This document shows positions 16,485 to 24,452 of a DNA stretch of 35,259 nucleotides, in pieces. The position numbers and the translations under genes were made by a program. How positions within the stretch are numbered: the first letter of the stretch is position 1; each line of letters opens with the position of its first letter. Origin of the DNA: Kutzneria sp. 744 (GTDB lineage: Bacteria > Actinomycetota > Actinomycetes > Mycobacteriales > Pseudonocardiaceae); assembly GCF_000568255.1 (NCBI RefSeq), contig NZ_KK037166.1, positions 2,114,972 to 2,150,230 on the forward strand, given 5' to 3'. The notes under the pieces are model-generated. The model was not told the origin of the DNA. It saw nothing but the letters and a program-made list of their open reading frames with translations, and did no database searches.

Positions 16485-17828
16485 ATGACCGGATACCTTT
16501 TCGCCGTCCTCTGCCTGCTCGCGGTCCTGGTGCTGACCGCGGCCAACGCGCTGTTCGTCACGGCGGAGTTCTCCCTGACCACCCTGGAACGCAGCCAGGT
16601 GGACACGGCCGTCGCCCAACTCGGCGACGCGCGCTCCCGCGCCGTGCAGAAGGCGCACCGCACGCTGTCGTTCCAGCTTTCCGGCGCCCAGCTGGGCATC
16701 ACGCTGGCGACCCTGGTCACCGGCGCGCTGGCCGAGCCGGCGCTGGCCGACCTGATCGAGGCGCCGCTGACGGCGATCGGCATCCCGCCCGGCGGGGCCG
16801 AGGCCGTTGGCGCGGCATTGGCGCTGCTGCTGGCGTCCGCGCTGTCGGTGGTGCTGGGCGAGCTCGTGCCGAAGAACCTGGCGATCGCCCGTCCGATGCA
16901 GACCGCCCGCGCGGTGGCCGGCTTCCAGTACGCGTTCTCACGGGCGTGCAAGGCCCCGATCACCGTGCTCAACGGCACCGCGAACTGGATCGTGCGGCGC
17001 TTCGGCGTGGAACCGGCCGAGGAGCTGCGATCCGCGCGGTCGCCGCAGGAGCTGGGCTCGCTGGTCCGTTCCAGCGCCGCGCACGGCACCCTCGACCAGG
17101 GCACCGCAACGCTGCTGGACCGCTCGCTGCGGTTCGGCGACCGCACGGCCGACGAGCTGATGACGCCCCGCGTGCAGGTCGAGGCCCTGCGCGGCGACGA
17201 CACCGTGCTCGACCTGGTCAACGCCGCGCTGCGCACCGGCTTCTCGCGTTTCCTGGTGCACGACGGCGATCTCGACGACGTTCGCGGTGTCGTGCACGTG
17301 AAGCAGGTCTTCGGCGTGCCGGCCGCGCAGCGCGCGACCACGCCCCTGTCGGCGCTGATCCGGCCCGTGCCGACGGTGCCGGAGAGCCTGGAGGCCGACG
17401 CGCTGCTGGAGCGGCTGGGCTCCGGGCTGCAGATCGCCATCGTGGTCGACGAGTACGGCGGCACCGCCGGCATCGTGACCATGGAGGACCTGGTCGAGGA
17501 GATCATCGGCGACGTCCGCGACGAGCACGACCGGCGCGAGGTGGCGCCGGTGCGGCCGCTGGGCAGGGACAGCTGGATGGTGTCCGGGCTGCTGCGGGAG
17601 GACGAGGTGGCCGAGGCCACCGGCTTCCGCATGCCCGACGGCGACTACGAGACCCTGGCTGGCCTGGTGCTGACCCGGCTCGGCGAGATCCCCGAGGTGG
17701 GCGACGAACTGCGTGTGGACGGCTGGCGGATCACGGTGATGGCGATGGACCGGCACCGCATCGCGGAGCTGCGGGTGGCCAAGGTCGGCGAAGTGCCCGC
17801 GACGATCCCGAGCGAGGTGACGGCGTGA
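16485..17828 (+). CDS. CNNM/CBS/CorC_HlyC membrane protein (hemolysin family), first of pair
   Basis: A 447-residue inner-membrane protein of the CNNM (DUF21) family, linked in other bacteria to magnesium or other cation efflux. The CNNM domain is at about 1-180 with hydrophobic helices and the conserved GELVPKNLAIARP. A CBS pair follows at about 220-345 (ELMTPRVQVEAL, then GGTAGIVTMEDLVEEIIGDV), then a CorC_HlyC domain at about 355-440 (DGDYETLAGLVLTRLGEIP). Start ATG 16485 has only a weak ribosome site and overlaps the stop of a leader ORF. Its stop overlaps the second CNNM gene by GTGA, so the two are co-translated and may form a heterodimer. The ion specificity is not shown by sequence. 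Confidence 0.92.
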   Translation: MTGYLFAVLCLLAVLVLTAANALFVTAEFSLTTLERSQVDTAVAQLGDARSRAVQKAHRTLSFQLSGAQLGITLATLVTGALAEPALADLIEAPLTAIGIPPGGAEAVGAALALLLASALSVVLGELVPKNLAIARPMQTARAVAGFQYAFSRACKAPITVLNGTANWIVRRFGVEPAEELRSARSPQELGSLVRSSAAHGTLDQGTATLLDRSLRFGDRTADELMTPRVQVEALRGDDTVLDLVNAALRTGFSRFLVHDGDLDDVRGVVHVKQVFGVPAAQRATTPLSALIRPVPTVPESLEADALLERLGSGLQIAIVVDEYGGTAGIVTMEDLVEEIIGDVRDEHDRREVAPVRPLGRDSWMVSGLLREDEVAEATGFRMPDGDYETLAGLVLTRLGEIPEVGDELRVDGWRITVMAMDRHRIAELRVAKVGEVPATIPSEVTA

Positions 17829-18871
17829 ACGACGTCCTCGCGCTGTTGCTGACCATCCTTTTGTTGCTGGGCAACGGCTTCTTCGTCGGCGCTGAGTTCG
17901 CGATCATCACGGCCCGCCGCGACCGGCTGGAGGAGCTGGCCCGGCTGGGGCAGCAGCGGGCCCGCACGGTGATCCGCGCCGGGCACCAGCTGCCGCTGCT
18001 GATCGCCGGCGCGCAGCTGGGCGTGACGGTGTGCTCGCTGGCGCTGGGCGCGCTGGCCGAGCCGGCCATTGCCGGTCTGCTGGAGGAGCCGCTGGCCCCG
18101 CTGGGCGTGCCGCCGACGCTGGTGCACGGCATCTCCTTCGTGGTGGCGCTGGCCCTGGTGTCGTTCTGCCACACGGTGATCGGCGAGATGGTGCCGAAGA
18201 ACCTGACGCTGGCCGGCCCGGAGCGGGCGGCGCTGTGGCTGGTGCCGGTGCACTTCGCCTTCTGCCGGCTGACCCGGCCGCTGCTCAACGCGTTCACGGT
18301 GATGTCGCAGGCGGTGCTGCGGCTGATCAAGGTCGAGCCGAAGGACGAGCTGGAGGGCGCCTACACGCCCGACGAGCTGGCGTCGCTGCTGGGCGAGTCC
18401 CGGCAGGAGGGCCTGCTGGACGAGCCGGAGCACCGGCGGCTGGCCAAGACCCTGTCCTCGGCCGCCCGCACCGTCAACGACGTGCTGGTGCCGCTGGACC
18501 GGCTGACCACCGTGCCGGCGGAGCCGACCGTCGGCGACGTGGCGGCGGCGGTGGCCGCGACCGGCTTCTCCCGCTTCCCGCTGCTGGCCGCCGACCGACG
18601 GCTGGCCGGCTACCTGCACGTCAAGGACGTGCTGGACCTGGCCGATCAGCCGCCGTCGACGCCGGTGCCGCGCAACCGGGTCCGTGGCCTGCCGGAACTG
18701 CCGGCCGACGCCCGGCTGGACGACGCGCTGGCCGCGCTGCGGCGGGCCCAGAGCCATCTGGCCCGGGCCGTCGACGCCGACGGCCAGCAGCTGGGCGTGG
18801 TGGCCCTGGAGGACCTGGTCGAGGAGTACGTCGGCACGGTCCGGGACGGGACCCACGTGGGCGGAAAGTGA
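17825..18871 (+). CDS. CNNM/CBS membrane protein, second of pair, lacking CorC_HlyC domain
   Basis: A 348-residue paralogue of the upstream protein. The CNNM domain is at about 1-175 (NGFFVGAEFAIITARRDRLE and GEMVPKNLTLAGP) with a CBS pair at about 205-335 (LGVVALEDLVEEYVGTV). The C-terminal CorC_HlyC domain of its partner is absent; the protein simply stops after the second CBS motif. Start: the GTG at 17825 overlaps the previous stop by 4 nt. Tandem long/short CNNM pairs are common in actinobacteria, and an obligate pair is a fair inference. The substrate-binding/VWA gene follows about 140 nt downstream. Confidence 0.9.
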   Translation: MNDVLALLLTILLLLGNGFFVGAEFAIITARRDRLEELARLGQQRARTVIRAGHQLPLLIAGAQLGVTVCSLALGALAEPAIAGLLEEPLAPLGVPPTLVHGISFVVALALVSFCHTVIGEMVPKNLTLAGPERAALWLVPVHFAFCRLTRPLLNAFTVMSQAVLRLIKVEPKDELEGAYTPDELASLLGESRQEGLLDEPEHRRLAKTLSSAARTVNDVLVPLDRLTTVPAEPTVGDVAAAVAATGFSRFPLLAADRRLAGYLHVKDVLDLADQPPSTPVPRNRVRGLPELPADARLDDALAALRRAQSHLARAVDADGQQLGVVALEDLVEEYVGTVRDGTHVGGK

Positions 18872-19014
18872 CCCAGGGTGTCCCGGTACCCTCGATCGGG
18901 CACCGTGTTCTTCGCGCGTAGGGCAGAATCTGCGCTTTCATGACGCTGATGTCACACCCAGTGAGTCAACTTGACCCCTTGGGGAGTGACACCTGGCGCT
19001 CGGAGAGGGACGTG

Positions 19015-20784
19015 ATGGCTCGACACCGCGCACTGGTGACGAGGGTGCGGCGGCGCCTGGCCAAGTGGCCGGTCGCGATCACCGGCCTGGTGGTGCTGAT
19101 CCTGCTGGGCTGGCTGGCGTGGACCTGGCTGGGCGGCGTGCTGGAGCGGCGCGCCGCCGCCGAGGCCAACGGCTGCACCAACGGCGACGTGGTGCTGCGG
19201 GTGGCCGTCACACCGAGCATCGCGCAGCCGGTGCGGGACGCGGCCCAGCGCTGGACCGAGACGCACCCGGTCATCGACGACTCGTGCGTCCGGCTCCAGG
19301 TGCAGTCGGTGGAGTCGCAGACCGTGCTGACCGGGCTGACCACCAAGTGGAACACCGACAAGCTCGGCGAGCAGCCGGCGGCCTGGCTGCCGGACTCCAT
19401 GCTGTGGGCCAACCGGCTGACCGCGCAGAACAACTCCATCGTCAGCACCCAGCCGCAGTCGGTGGCCACCAGCCCGGTCGTGCTGGCCACCCAGCAGTCC
19501 GGCGCGGACGCGCTGGCCAGCGGCAATCTGGTGCAGTGGACCGACCTGCCGGGGCTGACGTCGGCGCCCAACGGCTGGTCCGGCTACGGCAAGCCGCAGT
19601 GGGGCAAGTTCCGGCTCGCGGTGCCGGATCCGGCCACCAACCCGGCCAGCGCGCTGGCCGTCCAGTCGGCGCTGGCCGGCGCCACGGCCAACGGCACCGG
19701 CCCGGTGACCACGGACATGCTGGCCCAGCCAGGCGTCAAGGACACCATCGCCAAGCTGGCCAACTCCCGGGCCTCCGGCGCGCCGGCCGACACCCTGGAC
19801 GCGCTGGACGGCCTGGCCAAGGCGGCCGACATCGGCACCGCCAGCTACGGCGCCGTCCCCGTGACCGAGGTCGACCTCTACCGGCGCAACCTCGGCAAGG
19901 ACGGCGCGCCCAAGCCGGCGACGCCGCTGTACGAGGTGGCGATGGGCGGCGCGAGCCCGGCCGCCGACTTCCCGTTCGTCACGCTGTCGGGCAGCTGGGT
20001 CAGCCAGACCCAGAACAAGGCGGCGCAACAGTTCCGGGACTTCGTGCGGCAAGGCCCGCAGCAGAAGCTGTTCGCCACCGCCGGGTTGCGGGTCGCGGCG
20101 ACGCCGGACCATCCGACCGACGCCACCGGCATGCGCTGGCCGGCGATCTCGCAGACCCTCGTCCCGGCCGACGCCACCACCACCCAGGACATCTCGGCCA
20201 GCTGGACGGCCGCGGCCCTGGGCAACGAGGTGCTGTCGGTGCTGGTGGACACCTCGCCGGCGATGGGGGCCGACGGCGTGAAGGCCGTGCGCAACGCCCT
20301 GACGGGCGAGGTCAACCGGACGGTGTCCGGCTCGATGGGGCTGTGGGCCTACGCCGCGGGCCTGGACGGGAACAAGCCGTACAAGCAGCTCGTGCCGGTG
20401 GTGCGGATCGACCAGGGCGTCGACCAGCTGCACGCCGGCATCGACAAGCTCACCCCCGGCAACGGCAGCCAGCTGTACGCCAGCATTCTCGCCGTCTACC
20501 AGTCGGTGCTGGCCAACTACCAGGACGGCAAGCACAACCGGGTCGTCGTGGTCGTGGCCGGGAAGAACGACGGCGGGCTCACGGTCGACCAGCTGCGGAC
20601 CCAGCTCGGCCAGCTCAAGGACGGCAAGCGGCCGGTCTCCGTCAACATCATCGCCGTGGGCGGGAACGTGGACCACGACCAGCTCAGCGGCATCGCCCAG
20701 GACACCGGCGGCAGCCTCGCGTCGGTGCAGAACGGCAGCGGCGTGGACGCCGCGCTGGCCCAGCTGCTCTCGACCACCGGATGA
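19015..20784 (+). CDS. Membrane-anchored substrate-binding plus VWA domain protein
   Basis: A 589-residue protein with one N-terminal membrane anchor (about 20-41) and the rest outside. A type-2 periplasmic-binding-protein-like domain (about 55-370: VVLRVAVTPSIAQPVRDAAQ, AAWLPDS) is followed by a VWA domain (about 404-580, starting EVLSVLVDTSPAMG). The MIDAS triplet DxSxS reads D412-T-S414-P-A416, so the last serine is lost and metal binding may be weakened. C54 and C91 may form a disulfide. Start: ATG 19015 (or GTG 19012), with GGAG and AGGGA just upstream; an ATG at 18940 is in frame but adds 25 unlikely residues. It follows the CNNM pair; functional linkage is unproven. Cargo is unknown. 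Confidence 0.83.
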   Translation: MARHRALVTRVRRRLAKWPVAITGLVVLILLGWLAWTWLGGVLERRAAAEANGCTNGDVVLRVAVTPSIAQPVRDAAQRWTETHPVIDDSCVRLQVQSVESQTVLTGLTTKWNTDKLGEQPAAWLPDSMLWANRLTAQNNSIVSTQPQSVATSPVVLATQQSGADALASGNLVQWTDLPGLTSAPNGWSGYGKPQWGKFRLAVPDPATNPASALAVQSALAGATANGTGPVTTDMLAQPGVKDTIAKLANSRASGAPADTLDALDGLAKAADIGTASYGAVPVTEVDLYRRNLGKDGAPKPATPLYEVAMGGASPAADFPFVTLSGSWVSQTQNKAAQQFRDFVRQGPQQKLFATAGLRVAATPDHPTDATGMRWPAISQTLVPADATTTQDISASWTAAALGNEVLSVLVDTSPAMGADGVKAVRNALTGEVNRTVSGSMGLWAYAAGLDGNKPYKQLVPVVRIDQGVDQLHAGIDKLTPGNGSQLYASILAVYQSVLANYQDGKHNRVVVVVAGKNDGGLTVDQLRTQLGQLKDGKRPVSVNIIAVGGNVDHDQLSGIAQDTGGSLASVQNGSGVDAALAQLLSTTG

Positions 20785-20789
20785 GTTCT

Positions 20790-20820
20790 GCCAATGCGGC
20801 CACATGCCGGTCGCATTGGC
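20790..20820 (+). terminator. Terminator of the SBP-VWA gene
   Basis: A 12-bp stem, arms 20790-20801 and 20809-20820 (GCCAATGCGGCC with GGTCGCATTGGC), one G-T pair and a 7-nt loop, starting 6 nt after the stop. No T-tract. Confidence 0.6.
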
Positions 20821-20868
20821 CCTAAGCTGGCCGACGCCGCTGCCAATCCCCCCTGGTGGCCGGCGACA

Positions 20869-20909
20869 AGCTGGAGCCCTTGCCTACCCCCCGGACAGGG
20901 GCTCCAGCT
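20869..20909 (-). terminator. Hairpin downstream of the GDPD gene
   Basis: Arms AGCTGGAGCCC (20869-20879) and GGGCTCCAGCT (20899-20909) are perfectly complementary with a 19-nt loop. It sits 9 nt beyond the GDPD stop, between convergent genes. With the hairpin at 20790 it forms a two-terminator insulator. Confidence 0.55.
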
Positions 20910-20917
20910 CCTTCAGC

Positions 20918-22033
20918 TCAGCCCTTCAGGAACTCGTCGCGGGCCACGATGCCGATATCGGCCGTGTCGGTGAAGAAGCCGTCGATGCCGGCCCGCAGGT
21001 ACGTCTCGATCTCGCCGAACAGGTTGCCGTAGGCCGTCGGGTCGGCCGACGAGCGGAAGTCCGCCGGCAGGAACACGTTCTCCGGCCGGAACGTGTACGG
21101 GTGCACCTTCAGGCGGGCCGCGTGCGCGTCCTTGACGAACGACGTCTGCCGGCCCAGATGGCCCGTGGCGTCCCACGGGATGATCTCGTTCTTGTCCGGG
21201 CCGACGCCCTGCGCGTAGGTCGCGATCTCCCGCATGCCGGCGGCCGAGGTGATGTCCGCGTACGTGCGCTTGTCGCCGGCCACCGTGAAGTCGTACGGCC
21301 GGCCCTCGACCGCGGTCAGCTGGATCAGCGGCACCCGCAGCTGGCGGTGCAGCCACTTGAGGTTGGACACCTCGAACGACTGCACGTACACCTTGGCGCC
21401 CGGGCGGTTGAGGCCGTTGCGGTTGAGCGCGTCCACCAGCTTCTGGTCGGTGGGCAGGCCTTCGGCCTTGAAGAAGGTGGGGTGCTTGGTCTCCGGGTAG
21501 ATGCCGATGTCCCGGTGCAGCTCCTTGTCCAGGCGCTTCACCAGGTCGATGACCTCCTGGAAGGTCGGGATCTGGTAGCGGCCGTCGTAGACGGTGTTGC
21601 GCTGCCGCACCTGGGGCAGGCGCTCCACCGCGCGCAGCGTCTTCAACTCGGCCAGCGTGAAGTCGGTGGTGAACCAGCCCGTCAGCGGGACGCCGTCGAG
21701 CATCTTGGTGGTCTTGCGGCTGGCGAACTCCGGGTGCTGAGCCACATCCGTGGTGCCGCCGATCTCCGGCTCGTGCCGGGCCACCAGCACACCGTCCTTG
21801 GTGGACACCAGGTCGGGCTCGACGTAGTCGGCGCCCATGCGCGCCGCCAGCTCGTAGGAGGCCAGCGTGTGCTCGGGCCGGTAGCCCGACGCGCCGCGGT
21901 GGCCGATCACCGTCGGTCCGTACGAAGCGCCGTACTCCGGCGACTGGGGCACGGCATTGGCGGCGGGAATGGCGGTGATGGCGACCGCCGCGGCCGCGGC
22001 CAGCACGATCCCGGCGATCCGGGTTCTGCTCAT
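20918..22033 (-). CDS. Secreted glycerophosphodiester phosphodiesterase (GlpQ-type)
   Basis: A 371-residue exported enzyme that cleaves glycerophosphodiesters to glycerol-3-phosphate and an alcohol, probably scavenging phosphate or carbon from lipids or teichoic acids. Signal peptide 1-27 (ends IPAANA). Then the GDPD core: VIGHRGASGYRPEHT (catalytic His/Arg), ADYVEPDLVSTKDGVLVARHE (metal Glu and Asp, second His), FTLAELKTL, and a C-terminal IDGFFTDTADIG. In family alignments the second His is usually followed by Asp; here it is Glu. Start: ATG 22033 with AGGAG 6 nt upstream gives a clean signal peptide; the GTG at 22111 would add 26 residues before it. It is a single gene, divergent from the SDR. 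Confidence 0.92.
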   Translation of the reverse strand: MSRTRIAGIVLAAAAAVAITAIPAANAVPQSPEYGASYGPTVIGHRGASGYRPEHTLASYELAARMGADYVEPDLVSTKDGVLVARHEPEIGGTTDVAQHPEFASRKTTKMLDGVPLTGWFTTDFTLAELKTLRAVERLPQVRQRNTVYDGRYQIPTFQEVIDLVKRLDKELHRDIGIYPETKHPTFFKAEGLPTDQKLVDALNRNGLNRPGAKVYVQSFEVSNLKWLHRQLRVPLIQLTAVEGRPYDFTVAGDKRTYADITSAAGMREIATYAQGVGPDKNEIIPWDATGHLGRQTSFVKDAHAARLKVHPYTFRPENVFLPADFRSSADPTAYGNLFGEIETYLRAGIDGFFTDTADIGIVARDEFLKG

Positions 22034-22220
22034 GGAGGCTCCTGACATCGTGGACCGATCGGGCAGCGTCACCCGAGTCCCTCGGTGCGAAATCGGCGCC
22101 AACCTACCCACAGGCGCCGCTCAACGACAGGTAAAGCCCCCGCGTCGGGCCCCGCGTGCAGCGTTTCCGCGCCGCGCGGGAGATCACCCCCCACTGCCAG
22201 TGACCCCCGTCACACCGAAC

Positions 22221-22268
22221 TATATGGACACAGTGTCTCCATGGGTGATTATATGTACACAACGTCCA
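22221..22268 (+). promoter_or_regulatory. Promoter with two similar operator-like sites before the SDR gene
   Basis: Site A (22224-22242) is a 19-bp near-perfect dyad ATGGACACAGTGTCTCCAT with one mismatched pair. Site B (22250-22268) repeats its left part: TATATGTACACA against TATATGGACACA at 22221. A promoter fits within them: -35 TGGACA (22225-22230), a 17-nt spacer and -10 ATTATA (22248-22253). This is TetR-like repressor architecture, but no TetR gene is adjacent. Confidence 0.55.
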
Positions 22269-22292
22269 CAAAACTACCGAGGAGCGGACACC

Positions 22293-23195
22293 ATGAGCGA
22301 GAGCCAGATCGTCGTCGTCACCGGGGCATCGAGCGGGTTCGGCTGGATGAGCGCCCACCGGCTGGCCGACGCCGGCCACACCGTGTACGCCGGCATGCGG
22401 GCCACCGCCGGCCGCAACGCCGACAAAGTCACCCAGATCCAGCAGTACTCGAAGGACAACGACGTCAACCTGCGGGCGGTCGAGATGGACGTGGCCGACC
22501 AGGCCTCCGTCGACGCCGCGGTGGCGCGGGTCATCGAGGAAGAGGGCCGCATCGACGTCCTGTTCCACAACGTCGGCCACATGGTGCTGGGGCCGTCCGA
22601 GGCCTTCACCCCGGAGCAGCTGGCCGAGCTGTACGAGTCCAACGTGCTCGGCTCGCAGCGCGTCAACCGCGCCGTCCTGCCGCACATGCGCGCCGCCCAC
22701 CACGGCCTGGTCGTCTGGAACAGCAGCAGCAGCTCGGCCCGCGCCGGCACGCCGCCCTACCTGGGCCCGTACTTCGCGGCCAAGGCGGCCATGGACTCGC
22801 TGGCCCTGAGCTACGCGGTCGAGCTGGCCCGGTTCGGCATCGAGACCTCGCTGATCGTGCCCGGCGCTTTCACCGGCGGCACCAACCACTTCGCCAACTC
22901 GGGCCGGCCGGCCGACACGGGTGTGGTCGAGGCGTACGAGGAGTTCTACTCGGGCCTGACCGCGCAGATCACGGCCAAGCTCAACGAGCTGGAGCCGGCC
23001 GACGCCGACCCGTCCGAGGTGGCCAGGGCCGTGGTCCGCGTGGTCGACACCCCGTACGGCAAGCGCCCGCTGCGCACCCACATCGACCCGTCGCAGGACG
23101 GCGCCGAGGTCGTCAACGGGGTGGCCGACCGGCTGCGCTCGGACTTCTACGAGCGGATCGGCCTGGCCGACCTGCTGCGCCCGCGGACCGTGTAA
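22293..23195 (+). CDS. Short-chain dehydrogenase/reductase
   Basis: A 300-residue classical SDR oxidoreductase using NAD(P)H. The cofactor motif TGASSGFG is at 10-17, Asp-Val (DVAD) at 66-69, HNVG at 92-95 (in place of NNAG), serines at 144-148 and the catalytic YFAAK at 160-164. Start: ATG 22293 with GAGGAG 8 nt upstream; the frame is open further upstream through the operator region but is not protein-like. It is intracellular. The promoter carries repeated TetR-like sites, so the enzyme is probably induced by a small molecule. Substrate unknown. It is a single gene, followed by a palindrome and hairpin at 23216-23242. Confidence 0.92.
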   Translation: MSESQIVVVTGASSGFGWMSAHRLADAGHTVYAGMRATAGRNADKVTQIQQYSKDNDVNLRAVEMDVADQASVDAAVARVIEEEGRIDVLFHNVGHMVLGPSEAFTPEQLAELYESNVLGSQRVNRAVLPHMRAAHHGLVVWNSSSSSARAGTPPYLGPYFAAKAAMDSLALSYAVELARFGIETSLIVPGAFTGGTNHFANSGRPADTGVVEAYEEFYSGLTAQITAKLNELEPADADPSEVARAVVRVVDTPYGKRPLRTHIDPSQDGAEVVNGVADRLRSDFYERIGLADLLRPRTV

Positions 23196-23215
23196 TCCCG
23201 GCCACAAACGGCGGA

Positions 23216-23242
23216 TGACAACGTTGTCAGGCGAAACGCCTG
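23216..23242. promoter_or_regulatory. LacI-like palindrome next to a small hairpin
   Basis: TGACAACGTTGTCA (23216-23229) is a perfect 14-bp palindrome fitting the LacI-family pattern TGNNANCGNTNNCA. It is joined to CAGGCG-AAA-CGCCTG (23228-23242), a short stem that may end SDR transcription. The palindrome is 130 nt upstream of the esterase start, and the AT-rich stretch 23270-23305 with TAGATT (23297-23302) could hold that gene's promoter. Confidence 0.4.
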
Positions 23243-23358
23243 CAACCCCACCGGCGGATAACACGTCTACAGGGAAAATTCAGAAACTTCTTAACGTAGA
23301 TTGAGGCCGACCGTCGACGACGCCGTCGGCCCCACCGCCGCCGCCAGAGGAACCGCCG

Positions 23359-24387
23359 ATGAGTACCGCCGCCGCCACGCGCCTTACCGTGCTCGCCACG
23401 AGCGCGGTCCTGGTCGCGTTGACCGCCTCCGCGTGCGCGGCCGGCGTAACCGAGGGTTCCTCGATCAAGCCCGCCCCGCAGGCCGCGGTCGCCGCCGCCA
23501 GTGGCGGCAACACCTGCGCCAAGCCCGACGTGCCGGCCGGCCTGAGCACCCAGCATGTGATGTCCGACGGGATGCGCCGCACCGTCGTCGTCTACTACCC
23601 GCACGGGCACAAGCCGGGCAAGCCGATGCCGATGGTCATCGACCTGCACGGCAGCGGCAGCACCCCGCTGCAGCAGCTGGCCGGTTCGGAAATCGCGGCC
23701 ACCGCGGACAAACACGGCTTCGTGGTCGTCGCGCCGCAGGCCGGCATTCCGTTCATCGCCGGCAAGTCCCACGGTTTCGCCTGGAACGTGCCCGGGGTGC
23801 CGCTGATGAGCGGCCGACCGGTGCCCAAGGGCGCGCCCAACGACATGCAGTTCATGCGGGACGCCATCGCCGCCATGAACAAGGCGCTGTGCGTGGACAC
23901 CAAGCGCATCTACGTCACCGGCTTCTCCGGCGGCGCGCGGATGGCCTCGCAGGTCGGCTGCGAGCTGTCCGGCCAGATCGCCGCCGTGGCCCCGATGTCC
24001 GGGCTGCGCATGCCCGGCAACTGCAAGCTGGGCCGGTCGGAGTCGGTGCTGTCCTTCCACGGCACCTCCGACGGCACCAACCCGTACAACGGCAGCAAGC
24101 AGATCTACTGGTCCTACAGCGTGCCGGTCGCCGCCCAGCGCTGGGCCGCCGCCGACCACTGCGACAAGGGCGTGCAGAAGCAGGTTGTCAACGGTGTCAT
24201 CAGCACCACCTACGGCAACTGCGACAACGGCCGCCAGGTCGTGCTGTACACGGTCACCGGCCAGCGGCACATGTGGCCCGGCACGCCCGACTCGATGGCC
24301 AAGGGCTACACCGTCCCGAAGCTCGACCCCAACGAGATCATGTGGTCCTTCTTCGAGTCGCACCCCCTCGACGCCGCCACCGCCTGA
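23359..24387 (+). CDS. Exported PHB-depolymerase/LpqC-type esterase
   Basis: A 342-residue alpha/beta-hydrolase of the extracellular poly(3-hydroxybutyrate) depolymerase/feruloyl-esterase-like family. An N-terminal signal segment ends LTASAC; Cys26 may be lipidated, although the lipobox lacks Leu/Val at -3. Oxyanion-hole segment VIDLHGSGST is at 93-102, nucleophile elbow GFSGG with Ser190, Asp238 in HGTSDGTNPY and His304 in RHMWPG. Three Cys pairs suggest an extracytoplasmic fold. Start: ATG 23359 with AGAGGAA upstream. Natural substrates could be polyesters or acylated plant polymers; not decidable here. The 57-bp palindromic element begins 8 nt after its stop. Confidence 0.9.
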   Translation: MSTAAATRLTVLATSAVLVALTASACAAGVTEGSSIKPAPQAAVAAASGGNTCAKPDVPAGLSTQHVMSDGMRRTVVVYYPHGHKPGKPMPMVIDLHGSGSTPLQQLAGSEIAATADKHGFVVVAPQAGIPFIAGKSHGFAWNVPGVPLMSGRPVPKGAPNDMQFMRDAIAAMNKALCVDTKRIYVTGFSGGARMASQVGCELSGQIAAVAPMSGLRMPGNCKLGRSESVLSFHGTSDGTNPYNGSKQIYWSYSVPVAAQRWAAADHCDKGVQKQVVNGVISTTYGNCDNGRQVVLYTVTGQRHMWPGTPDSMAKGYTVPKLDPNEIMWSFFESHPLDAATA

Positions 24388-24395
24388 CCTTCTTC

Positions 24396-24452
24396 ATGCA
24401 GGGAAGGACGCCTTACCCTCGTTGACCGCGGGTAAGGCGTCCTTCCCTGCAT
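24396..24452. repeat. 57-bp palindromic dispersed element, copy 2 (inverted relative to copy 1)
   Basis: The arms 24396-24418 and 24430-24452 are the same 23-bp sequences as at 10230-10286, with loop TCGTTGACCGC, the exact reverse complement of copy 1. The flank CTTCTTC next to the arm is also shared. Its last base is the first base, on the plus strand, of the stop codon of the convergent crotonase gene. It lies between convergent genes, as copy 1 does. Confidence 0.9.

Noticed and set aside
18872-18939. Possible terminator between the second CNNM gene and the SBP-VWA gene (AGGGT...ACCCT)
   Set aside because: Only a 5-bp stem; too weak to call.
19065-20825. 586-codon frame overlapping the SBP-VWA gene
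   Set aside because: Same-strand shadow frame with Arg/Gly/Pro repeats; the true frame carries SBP and VWA motifs.
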